Under the pieces are notes generated by a model. It saw nothing but the letters and a program-made list of their open reading frames with translations. It made no database searches and was not told the origin of the DNA. 6,597 bases of DNA from positions 1 to 6,597 of the forward strand of contig DAMC01000031.1 of assembly GCA_002499525.1 (NCBI GenBank), given 5' to 3'. The translations under genes were made by a program, and so were the position numbers. Numbering within the stretch: position 1 is the stretch's first letter; each line of letters opens with the position of its first letter. This document shows, in pieces, positions 1 through 5,563 of this stretch. Source of the DNA: Nitrosopumilales archaeon UBA218 (GTDB taxonomy: Archaea > Thermoproteota > Nitrososphaeria > Nitrososphaerales > Nitrosopumilaceae).

Positions 1-1665
1 ATCAAAGCAGTAGACCCAGAAAAACCGGATCCAAAAGCCTACATTTTGACTGTAAAAGACAACGGTCCTGGAATGGACTCAAAACAGATACCATTGGCAT
101 TTGGTACTGTGTTGTATGGGTCCAAATTCGGACTAAAACAGGCAAGAGGTATGTTTGGACTGGGAGCAACTATGGCAATTCTTTATGGCCAGATTACAAC
201 TAACAAACCTGTTGTAGTGTCTAGCTCAGTTGATGGAAAAGAATCACACGAATATTCCATGATGCTTGACATCCAAAAAAACAAACCCGTAATTCTTAAA
301 CACACCACTAAGGATGTTAACAAAAAGGGACTGAATGTATCGATTACTCTGGAAGGAGATTATTCCAAGGCTGGTTCCAAAATCAGAGATTATGTTTATC
401 AAACTTCACTAATTACACCATATGCAACAATTTCCTTTGATGATCCAAAAGGGGAGAAATTTCAATACAAAAGAATCGTAGATGCAATGCCTTCGCCCCC
501 AACCATCATCAAACCCCACCCTCATGGCGTGGATGTTGAAACAATTCGTAGAATGATCGTTGACACTCATTATGAAATTCCAACATTGGACAACTCTATG
601 ATTGAAAAAGTTCGCAAAGAACTCGGTCTTGCAAAAAAGAATCTTAACTTTGAGGGAATAATGCAAAGAGCAGAAAAAAAGTGGGCTGATCTATCTAGAC
701 CTGTCCGGATAATTGTTGCATTAATGTCATTTTTACAAATGGATTTTGAAAAAATAATGAAAATTAGAATTGATGATGTAGACTTGGCTAACAAGCACCT
801 AACTTATTGGGACTTTGGTGAATCAAAATCTGTGACGATTGATATGCCCAAATCTAGTTCTTACTACAAGCAATTAGCTAATACAGTAGCTGGTGAAACA
901 CTCGCAACATTTCTTACAAAAAGGTTCCAAAGAATTGGGCCATCGACAGCAGAAAAATTCGCAGAATTTGCAAATCTTAAGCCTGAAAAAAGAATCGGCG
1001 CATTTTCTACTGATGAGTTGGTTCAACTAAGTGATTCCCTACAAAGATATGAGGACTTTTTAACCCCTGACCCAAGTTGCCTTGCTCCATTGGGAGAAGA
1101 ACCACTTCGAAAAGGAATAGACCAGTTCTTCAAGCCTGACTTCTTTGATGTAATTCAAAGAAGCGCTTCTGCCTATTCGGGATTCCCATTTGTCGTGGAG
1201 ATGGGAATTGCTTATGGCGGTAATATTCCCTCTGGTAAAATCAATGTGTATAGATTTGCTAATCGTATACCACTACTTTACGACGAAGGTAGCGACGTGG
1301 TACTACAAGTAGTAAATGAAACTGATTGGGGTAGATACAAACTCAAAAACGATTCGCCAGTTGTTATTGTTAGTCACATATGCTCTACTAGAATTCCATA
1401 CAAAACCGTAGGCAAAGAAAACGTAGCCGATAGACCGGAAATTGAAAAAGAATTACGCTTGGCTCTGCAGTTCTTGCTGAGAAAACTATCTGCATACATG
1501 TCAAAGCGAGGTTTGGCAGAGGCTGAAAAGAAAAGAAGTAACCTATATCACAAATACCTCCCATTAATTGCGCAGTTTGCTACCGAGTTGGCAGGAAAAA
1601 CTAAAGAACCTGACTACAAAAAACTAATCAAGGATTTGAGTACAAATGTCGAAGCCAAAGAATAA
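1..1665 (+). CDS. top6B: DNA topoisomerase VI subunit B, 5'-truncated by window start
   Basis: ATPase subunit of the type IIB topoisomerase (A2B2), which passes one duplex through another to relax and decatenate DNA. The frame is open from base 1, giving 554 residues; by comparison with Sulfolobus Top6B roughly 55-60 N-terminal residues, including the ELxEN N-box, lie outside. Seen in window numbering: GHKL box DNGPG (20-24), ATP-lid glycines RGMFGLGA (49-56), KPHPHGVD end of the ATPase domain (~171-178), H2TH domain (~301-372), and transducer domain (from ~392) with RFANRIPLLY (418-427) and the YKTVGKE loop (467-473), where the ATP-contacting switch lysine is expected. There is no extra C-terminal domain of the methanogen type. 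Odd: residues ~193-300 are an in-frame insert absent from the Sulfolobus and Methanosarcina proteins as I recall them. The TTG at 46 lies inside the gene and is not the start. It overlaps top6A by 20 nt, so subunits are probably co-translated. Confidence 0.97.
   Translation: MKAVDPEKPDPKAYILTVKDNGPGMDSKQIPLAFGTVLYGSKFGLKQARGMFGLGATMAILYGQITTNKPVVVSSSVDGKESHEYSMMLDIQKNKPVILKHTTKDVNKKGLNVSITLEGDYSKAGSKIRDYVYQTSLITPYATISFDDPKGEKFQYKRIVDAMPSPPTIIKPHPHGVDVETIRRMIVDTHYEIPTLDNSMIEKVRKELGLAKKNLNFEGIMQRAEKKWADLSRPVRIIVALMSFLQMDFEKIMKIRIDDVDLANKHLTYWDFGESKSVTIDMPKSSSYYKQLANTVAGETLATFLTKRFQRIGPSTAEKFAEFANLKPEKRIGAFSTDELVQLSDSLQRYEDFLTPDPSCLAPLGEEPLRKGIDQFFKPDFFDVIQRSASAYSGFPFVVEMGIAYGGNIPSGKINVYRFANRIPLLYDEGSDVVLQVVNETDWGRYKLKNDSPVVIVSHICSTRIPYKTVGKENVADRPEIEKELRLALQFLLRKLSAYMSKRGLAEAEKKRSNLYHKYLPLIAQFATELAGKTKEPDYKKLIKDLSTNVEAKE
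577..900 (+). other. Lineage-type insert within Top6B, integrase-like pattern
   Basis: Codons ~193-300 of the Top6B frame lie between the end of the GHKL ATPase domain and the H2TH domain, where other archaeal Top6B proteins pass directly from one to the other. The middle of the insert (residues ~233-292) runs as a helix RPVRIIVALMSFLQ, a second helix FEKIMKIR, then DDVDLANKHLTYW followed by beta-like strands and a SSSYYKQL helix. This order resembles the box I half of tyrosine recombinases (helix, GLRxxEL, DIDL, strands). The catalytic arginine position reads QMD instead of GLR, and no HxxR or tyrosine box follows, so no recombinase activity is expected. The insert is in frame with no stop, so it is part of the protein. 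Resemblance is by eye only. Confidence 0.55.
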
Positions 1666-2749
1666 AACTGAAAAAACAGAATCTGCAAAGTATGATGCTT
1701 TGCGAGAACTTCTAAAAGCAGAGGGAACAAAAATTTACACTGAATTGGAAAAGGGACAGTTTCCTCAATTTTATGTCCCAAGTAGATCTGTTAGCAATAT
1801 AGTGTATGACAAAAAGCTTCGACAATACATTTTGGGCAAAGCTGCAGGATTAAGAAGCTCACGTAACATGTCACAACTTAGATCTTTCACTCAGTTAATC
1901 TGGCTTGCATTTTTTGCAAACAGACTCGTTCAAGAAAAAAAATCGTCAACCTTGAGAGATATCTATTACTCATCACAAGCATTTGAAATTGATTTTGAAG
2001 ACCAGCCAGAATCAGATAACATAATTGTGGATTTGGAAGCAGTACTTGCAAGACCACGTGAGGACCTACATATCTTCCCAGAAGAGAGAAGCTCTGTTTT
2101 TGGTGATTTAACTATAGAGTATACGGTACCTGGATACGAAGGAAAAAGAACAAACCTCTCTGATCATCCTGATGGTTATCTGATTGGACCTAGTTTGTCT
2201 AGTGCAGAACTCGTTGATACTAGTGCAGAACTAGTGATTGCTATAGAAAAAGGTGGACTGTTTACTAGATTTGTTGAAGAAAAAGTCGATAAAAAATTTA
2301 AGGCAATAATAATAGATACTGCTGGTCAGGCCCCTAGGTCAACACGTTACCTTCTAAAAAGACTTCATGAGCAGATGAAACTGCCGGTAGTAATTTTGAC
2401 TGATGGTGATGTGTATGGAGAACACATCGCAATGGTAATCAAATCTGGTTCTGCTAATGCAGCACATTTACGAGAACTGACAGTTCCAGATGCAAAATGG
2501 GTTGGAGTTTGGGCCTCAGACATAGAAAAGTACAAGCTACCTACTATCCCTATGACTGAATCTGACATCAAGAGAATTTCTGATCTACAAAAAGATCCGC
2601 GATATCAAGAAGGAATTTGGAAAAAAGAACTAGAAATATTTCTCAAAATAAAAAGAAAGGCCGAGCTTGAAGCATTTTCCAAATATGGGCTAACAAACAT
2701 TACTGACAAGTATTTGCCAGAAAAACTAGAACTAGCTAAATCTCTGTAG
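1646..2749 (+). CDS. top6A: DNA topoisomerase VI subunit A (Spo11-like), complete
   Basis: DNA-cleaving subunit of topoisomerase VI, related to the meiotic Spo11 protein; it makes a double-strand break with a 5'-phosphotyrosyl link in each strand. The protein has 367 residues, the normal family length. Seen: a winged-helix (5Y-CAP) domain with the RDIYYSSQ motif, where by analogy with Spo11 the second tyrosine (Y108) is the nucleophile, and a TOPRIM domain with E201 in AIEKGG and the metal-binding D253/D255 pair in LTDGDVYG. All expected active-site residues are present. The ATG at 1646 lies 20 nt before the top6B stop, and no good ribosome-binding site is visible, which fits translational coupling to top6B. 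The 3' end overlaps the convergent gene by 14 nt, leaving no intergenic terminator. Confidence 0.97.
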   Translation: MSKPKNKTEKTESAKYDALRELLKAEGTKIYTELEKGQFPQFYVPSRSVSNIVYDKKLRQYILGKAAGLRSSRNMSQLRSFTQLIWLAFFANRLVQEKKSSTLRDIYYSSQAFEIDFEDQPESDNIIVDLEAVLARPREDLHIFPEERSSVFGDLTIEYTVPGYEGKRTNLSDHPDGYLIGPSLSSAELVDTSAELVIAIEKGGLFTRFVEEKVDKKFKAIIIDTAGQAPRSTRYLLKRLHEQMKLPVVILTDGDVYGEHIAMVIKSGSANAAHLRELTVPDAKWVGVWASDIEKYKLPTIPMTESDIKRISDLQKDPRYQEGIWKKELEIFLKIKRKAELEAFSKYGLTNITDKYLPEKLELAKSL

Positions 2750-3206
2750 CTTTACCGATTCTTAAAGTGAGTACGCCGTTTCTGTATTTGAAATCCGCAA
2801 TTTGCATTCCAGATGAACCTTCGATTGGAACTTCTTTTGAAAAATTACCAGAGCCACGAATATACAAAACTCCCTCTACTAATCTGACAACAATTTTATC
2901 GTCTGGTCCTGGCACTTCTGCTACAAAGACGATTTCATTTTCACCTTTAATCACATCAAAAACCCAATTTTTGCTTTCAGTATCGCGGGCGGTATATTTT
3001 GGCTTTTCAGTCCTTGTCATCTTTTTGATTACGAAACCCCAATAAATCATCGTGGCAGCAGCAATTCCAATTAAAATAAAACTGATTGCACCATGTTCGT
3101 ATCTTAAGGACATTATGTAGATTATTCCTAGAAATAAAATGAGCATAATTGGAATTACAAAATTAATCGACTGCTGGTTAGGATAAGATCTTTTGTAACT
3201 TGCCAA
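2736..3206 (-). CDS. Membrane-anchored Hsp20/alpha-crystallin-like protein
   Basis: The 156-residue protein has two hydrophobic helices near the N-terminus (about 14-34 and 38-60), a short charged linker (KKMTRTEKPK), and then a domain of about 75 residues (80-152) with the Hsp20/p23 beta-sandwich pattern: EIVFVAEVPG, KIVVRLVEGVLYIRG, and the hallmark YRNGVLTLRI (141-150). The C-terminal I-x-I tail that drives oligomer assembly in typical small heat-shock proteins is absent, as the protein ends about six residues after the domain. Known of the family: such domains bind unfolded or partner proteins. I infer a membrane-tethered chaperone or scaffold, with the domain probably cytosolic because of the positive residues after helix 2. 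The start is TTG at 3206; a stop lies three codons upstream and the next ATG (codon 21) is inside helix 1. A TATA-like box is centred 27 nt upstream, implying a leaderless mRNA. Confidence 0.75.
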   Translation of the reverse strand: MASYKRSYPNQQSINFVIPIMLILFLGIIYIMSLRYEHGAISFILIGIAAATMIYWGFVIKKMTRTEKPKYTARDTESKNWVFDVIKGENEIVFVAEVPGPDDKIVVRLVEGVLYIRGSGNFSKEVPIEGSSGMQIADFKYRNGVLTLRIGKATEI

Positions 3207-3228
3207 CTTGATTCAGTTGCGTTTTGCT

Positions 3229-3237
3229 AAATATAAA
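3229..3237 (-). promoter_or_regulatory. TATA-like box for the Hsp20-like gene
   Basis: Reads TTTATATTT on the minus strand, close to the archaeal TATA consensus. Its centre is 27 nt upstream of the TTG start at 3206, the usual distance from box to transcription start, so the transcript probably begins at or next to the start codon. No Shine-Dalgarno sequence lies between. Confidence 0.6.
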
Positions 3238-3421
3238 GCAACTATGTCATTTTGACTTTGATTTGGAATACTGATCCACATTTTGTAAATATCTTAAACT
3301 GCGTCTCTAATTATTCAGAAATTGTCTTTCTTACTATAGTATGCTTGATTTTGTGTGTGGGATATTTTTCAGGTGATATTCTTGTATTAGCTGTTTTAAA
3401 ATGATAAAGCATCAAACTTGA

Positions 3422-3430
3422 TTTTTATTA
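3422..3430 (+). promoter_or_regulatory. TATA-like box for the small membrane protein gene
   Basis: Reads TTTTTATTA, identical to the box ahead of apt on the other strand (6097-6105). Its centre is 25 nt before the ATG at 3451, which fits a leaderless transcript and supports that ATG over the TTG at 3418. Confidence 0.45.
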
Positions 3431-3450
3431 AAGAGCTCAAAATTATACTC

Positions 3451-3672
3451 ATGGTTAAAAGTAAATCCTCCCCAATGTCGGGTATTTTTTTCAAAGGCTC
3501 TATTATTGGCGCAATGATAACGATTCCATCACTAGTGGCATTTTTCATTGCATGGACAATTACTGGTGATAAAATAACATCTCTGATCATAGGTATTGTA
3601 ATCCACTTTATTGGAATGGGATTCTCGTTGAAAATATCAAAAAAACTATTCAAAGTAAAGTCGTCTGAATGA
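3451..3672 (+). CDS. Small membrane protein with two predicted helices, unknown function
   Basis: I do not recognise this 73-residue protein. It has a short basic N-terminus (MVKSKSS), one hydrophobic segment around residues 18-38 (GAMITIPSLVAFFIAWTI region), a short polar turn (TGDK), a second segment around 43-60 (ITSLIIGIVIHFIGMGFSL) and a lysine-rich tail (KISKKLFKVKSSE). The charge pattern suggests a hairpin with both ends in the cytoplasm. The frame could begin at a TTG 33 nt earlier (3418), but the added residues are hydrophobic and would overlap the TATA-like box, so the ATG is preferred. It stands alone between two promoters and is probably monocistronic. Confidence 0.55.
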   Translation: MVKSKSSPMSGIFFKGSIIGAMITIPSLVAFFIAWTITGDKITSLIIGIVIHFIGMGFSLKISKKLFKVKSSE

Positions 3673-3678
3673 TTCAAA

Positions 3679-3687
3679 TTTAATTAT
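3679..3687 (+). promoter_or_regulatory. Probable TATA box for the winged-helix regulator gene
   Basis: Reads TTTAATTAT, centred 25 nt before the ATG at 3708. A better-looking match, TTTATAATATT at 3697-3707, directly abuts the ATG; it would start the RNA inside the gene, with no suitable downstream start, so the upstream box is preferred. The whole 35-nt gap after the previous stop is AT-rich, so the exact box is uncertain. Confidence 0.4.
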
Positions 3688-3707
3688 TATTTGATGTTTA
3701 TAATATT

Positions 3708-4061
3708 ATGAATCTTGAAAAAATCGAACACGATCTGATTGATGAAGTGAAGCTTACTAATATTGAAGCAAAAATATTCTTACTAGTCACACTAAATGGC
3801 AAAATGACTCCTGAAAAGATTGCCTCTGAGCTAGGCATTTCGACTGAACTTGCTAGCGACTCTGCAAAGAAATTGGTCTTGCAAGGTGGTTTCATTGAAA
3901 TTTCACAAAATGAATTTGAGGCAATGCATCCTAGATTCACTGCAGTTAATCTTTATCGTCGTATGTGTACACGTGAGAATATCGAATTTAAAAAAAATCT
4001 CATAGTTGATAACATAGGAGTAGCCTTGGAAAAATACTATGAACGTGCAAGAACTAAATAA
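3708..4061 (+). CDS. Winged-helix DNA-binding protein, TrmB/MarR-like fold
   Basis: This 117-residue protein is a probable transcription regulator. The N-terminal helix (LTNIEAKIFLLVTLNG, 16-31) is followed by a helix-turn-helix at about 34-60 (TPEKIASELGIS, then ELASDSAKKLVLQGG) and a wing strand FIEISQNEFEAMHP (62-75). This is the order seen in TrmB-type N-terminal domains, but the sugar-binding TrmB C-terminal domain is missing; instead a helical tail (89-117, ENIEFKKNL through ALEKYYERARTK) could form a dimerisation helix. The ATG is the first in the frame and has a TATA-like box 25 nt upstream, with no Shine-Dalgarno. It is first of three closely spaced same-strand genes, so an effect on its own cluster is plausible. 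The ligand and targets cannot be told from sequence. Confidence 0.7.
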   Translation: MNLEKIEHDLIDEVKLTNIEAKIFLLVTLNGKMTPEKIASELGISTELASDSAKKLVLQGGFIEISQNEFEAMHPRFTAVNLYRRMCTRENIEFKKNLIVDNIGVALEKYYERARTK

Positions 4062-4065
4062 TGCC

Positions 4066-4079
4066 TTTTTGCGCAAAAA
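4066..4079. repeat. Perfect 14-bp palindrome TTTTTGCGCAAAAA
   Basis: Two 7-bp arms with no spacer, lying 4 nt after the winged-helix gene's stop and 4 nt before the preferred ATG of the zinc-protein gene. A symmetric site here could be an operator for a dimeric regulator such as the one encoded just upstream, or a weak RNA hairpin near the ribosome entry site. If translation starts instead at 4039 the bases are coding and the symmetry may be chance. Confidence 0.4.
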
Positions 4080-4083
4080 TTCT

Positions 4084-4482
4084 ATGAGTACTGATACTGA
4101 AAATTGTAAACACGAGATAACATATTTTGGTGTAACTAACGTTAATGTGGATTCTAGAACTATTGGCTCAGTGGATGTCTGGCGTTGTGCTTTGTGTAAG
4201 AAAAGATTCTGCGAGGAAAAACAACTTGGAATAGACTCTATTGTTGATTATGTCGGGATGCCAAAAATTGATCCTGATGAAAAATGGGCCGTTTTAGTCA
4301 GAAAATTATTCAAAGGCAAGGATCGTTGGAAGTTAGTACGACTAAAACAAAATGGAATAATCAAAGTCGAAAACCCAGATGACAAAATTATAGAAATTCC
4401 AGTGCAAAATTTCAAAGTCAATGATCCTAACCATGAAAGTTATCTAATTGATGATAACATAAACAAGGCAATCGAAATTTAG
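4084..4482 (+). CDS. Small protein with probable zinc-binding motif, unknown function
   Basis: I do not recognise the family of this 132-residue protein. Its N-terminal third has C8-x-H10 and, 24 residues on, C35-x-x-C38 (WRCALCKKRF), a spacing typical of a zinc ribbon or treble-clef site; C43 may be an extra ligand. The remainder is charged, alpha/beta in character, without membrane segments (KWAVLVRKLF, DRWKLVRLKQNG, IIEIPVQNFKV), perhaps a small beta-rich domain. The start is uncertain. The frame also opens with ATG at 4039, overlapping the regulator gene by 23 nt and adding 15 residues. I prefer 4084 because the protein then begins cleanly just before the metal motif. The next gene begins 11 nt after its stop, so it is probably co-transcribed with both neighbours. 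Confidence 0.65.
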   Translation: MSTDTENCKHEITYFGVTNVNVDSRTIGSVDVWRCALCKKRFCEEKQLGIDSIVDYVGMPKIDPDEKWAVLVRKLFKGKDRWKLVRLKQNGIIKVENPDDKIIEIPVQNFKVNDPNHESYLIDDNINKAIEI

Positions 4483-4485
4483 GTG
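4481..4485 (+). promoter_or_regulatory. Ribosome binding site AGGTG deciding the TTG start at 4494
   Basis: AGGTG, complementary to the archaeal 16S rRNA 3' end, begins in the stop codon of the preceding gene and sits 8 nt before the TTG at 4494. It favours that TTG over the internal ATG at 4536. Confidence 0.6.
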
Positions 4486-4493
4486 TTGATCCT

Positions 4494-4778
4494 TTGGAAA
4501 TCATAGTTCACATCAAAGATGTGAAAGGCAATCAAATGGCTGCTAAAATATCTGGCACATTTTCAATCGATAGTAATACTTTCAAATTCTCTGCCATTGC
4601 CTTTGGTAGAATTGGGGGACATAACATTGGTGCAAAAATCTCAAAAACGACTGAAAAGGCCCTCGAAAAACTAGGTTATGATGTTAATGAGATATTGGAT
4701 GTTCTGCAAAAAAATCTTGTTTCTGGAAATATCACGTTACCAGAAGGGTTACAAAAAGAATCCTTTGCTGATTCTTAA
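4494..4778 (+). CDS. Conserved-looking 94-residue protein of unknown function
   Basis: No family is recognised. The N-terminal half looks beta-rich (EIIVHIKDVKG, then AKISGTFSIDSNTFKFSAIAFG), followed by a glycine-rich turn (GRIGGHNIGAKIS, 38-50), and the C-terminal half looks helical (KTTEKALEKLGYDVNEILDVLQ, in parts, from 51) with a short tail. There is no signal peptide, membrane segment or cysteine, so a small soluble cytosolic alpha/beta protein is likely. The start is TTG with AGGTG 8 nt upstream; the next ATG (codon 15) would remove the first strand. It is last in the three-gene cluster, 11 nt after the zinc-protein gene. Its TAA stop shares the palindromic TTAA with the stop of convergent mtnP, a 4-bp overlap. 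Confidence 0.65.
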   Translation: MEIIVHIKDVKGNQMAAKISGTFSIDSNTFKFSAIAFGRIGGHNIGAKISKTTEKALEKLGYDVNEILDVLQKNLVSGNITLPEGLQKESFADS

Positions 4779-5563
4779 AACTGTGCTTCTTCGAACGCTT
4801 TAGCGCAGGTGCATCCTCGATGCTCTGGTATGAAATCTGGAATTGACGTGAGTAGTCTTTTTGTGTTTTCAACATTTTTGTGCAATGTTTCGATAACCTC
4901 TTTTGCTGTTACTGGTTTTTCTGCCCAAACATCATAATCTGTCACAGTAGAAACTGACGCATAGCACATTTGTGCTTCTCTTGCTAATTGACACTCTGGT
5001 ACTAGAGTCATACCAATTATGTCTGCACCCGTGGTTCTGTAGAATCTTGACTCTGCCTTTGTTGAAAACCGAGGCCCTTCAATACAGACATAGGTACAAT
5101 CTTTGTGAACTGAAATGTTTTGCGCTTGTGCAGCTTTTAGTATTGATGATTGTAGTTCTGGACAAAATGGGTCTGCAACAGAAATATGAAAAACTTTACC
5201 CTCTTCGGAAAAAGTCAGTTTTCTAGATTTTGTAAAGTCAATGAACTGTGTAGGTAGGACAAAATCTCCTGGAGCGATTTGCTCTTTGAGACTTCCTACT
5301 GCAGATGGTGCGATTATTCTTGTAATGCCCATTTGTTTGAATGCCCAAATGTTGGCTCTGAAATTAATTAGATGAGGTGGTATGGTGTGTTTTTTACCGT
5401 GCCTTGGCATGAAAGCAATTTTTTTCCCCTTGAAAATTCCTACTGTTATAGAGTCAGATGGTTTTCCGTAAGGAGTTTCAACCGTGATCTCCTTTGCCTC
5501 TTTGAGTAAACCTGAATCATAAATACCGGTACCTCCAAAGATTCCGATTTCTGCCTGCTCCAT
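4775..5563 (-). CDS. mtnP: S-methyl-5'-thioadenosine phosphorylase
   Basis: This enzyme splits methylthioadenosine with phosphate into adenine and 5-methylthioribose-1-phosphate in the cytosol. The 262-residue protein matches the PNP/MTAP family throughout: phosphate-binding loop GIFGGTGIY (7-15), MPRHGKKH (52-59) for phosphate contacts, SAVGSL (87-92), the EGPRFST motif (162-168), GMTLVPE (184-190, the ribose/methylthio site) and TDYDVW (208-213). The Asp residues of the last motif recognise the 6-amino group of adenine in MTAP, whereas 6-oxopurine phosphorylases carry Asn, so methylthioadenosine is the likely substrate. The tail has CTC (251-253), the CXC motif known from stable archaeal MTAP enzymes such as Sulfolobus MTAP II. 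The ATG overlaps the apt stop as TAATG, with GGTGA 7 nt upstream, so it is the second gene of an apt-mtnP operon. Confidence 0.93.
   Translation of the reverse strand: MEQAEIGIFGGTGIYDSGLLKEAKEITVETPYGKPSDSITVGIFKGKKIAFMPRHGKKHTIPPHLINFRANIWAFKQMGITRIIAPSAVGSLKEQIAPGDFVLPTQFIDFTKSRKLTFSEEGKVFHISVADPFCPELQSSILKAAQAQNISVHKDCTYVCIEGPRFSTKAESRFYRTTGADIIGMTLVPECQLAREAQMCYASVSTVTDYDVWAEKPVTAKEVIETLHKNVENTKRLLTSIPDFIPEHRGCTCAKAFEEAQF

Noticed and set aside
577..900. Idea that the Top6B insert is an active mobile element, intein or group II-type interruption.
   Set aside because: It is in frame, lacks intein splice motifs and terminal repeats, and has no complete recombinase active site.
2199..2232. 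Direct repeat CTAGTGCAGAACT, two copies 21 nt apart inside top6A, encoding SAELVDT then SAELVIA.
   Set aside because: The segment aligns with other Top6A proteins without added length, so it is not a recent insertion; the resemblance looks like chance codon similarity.
3341..3376. Eleven-codon ATG mini-ORF in the divergent intergenic region with an AT-rich box about 27 nt upstream.
   Set aside because: It is too short and the surrounding DNA too AT-rich to separate it from chance; no other support.
3238..3421. Possible C/D-box guide RNA or other small RNA in the intergenic region (ATGATAA at 3401-3407).
   Set aside because: No matching D box CTGA at a suitable distance and no convincing stem; nothing beyond a loose C-box match.
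3418..3450. TTG-started extension of the small membrane protein by 11 residues.
   Set aside because: The start would fall on the TATA-like box, and the ATG at 3451 is correctly spaced from it.
3396..3940. Open frames on the minus strand opposite the small membrane protein and the regulator gene.
   Set aside because: They have no promoter, ribosome site or family pattern, and the plus-strand genes explain the coding signal.
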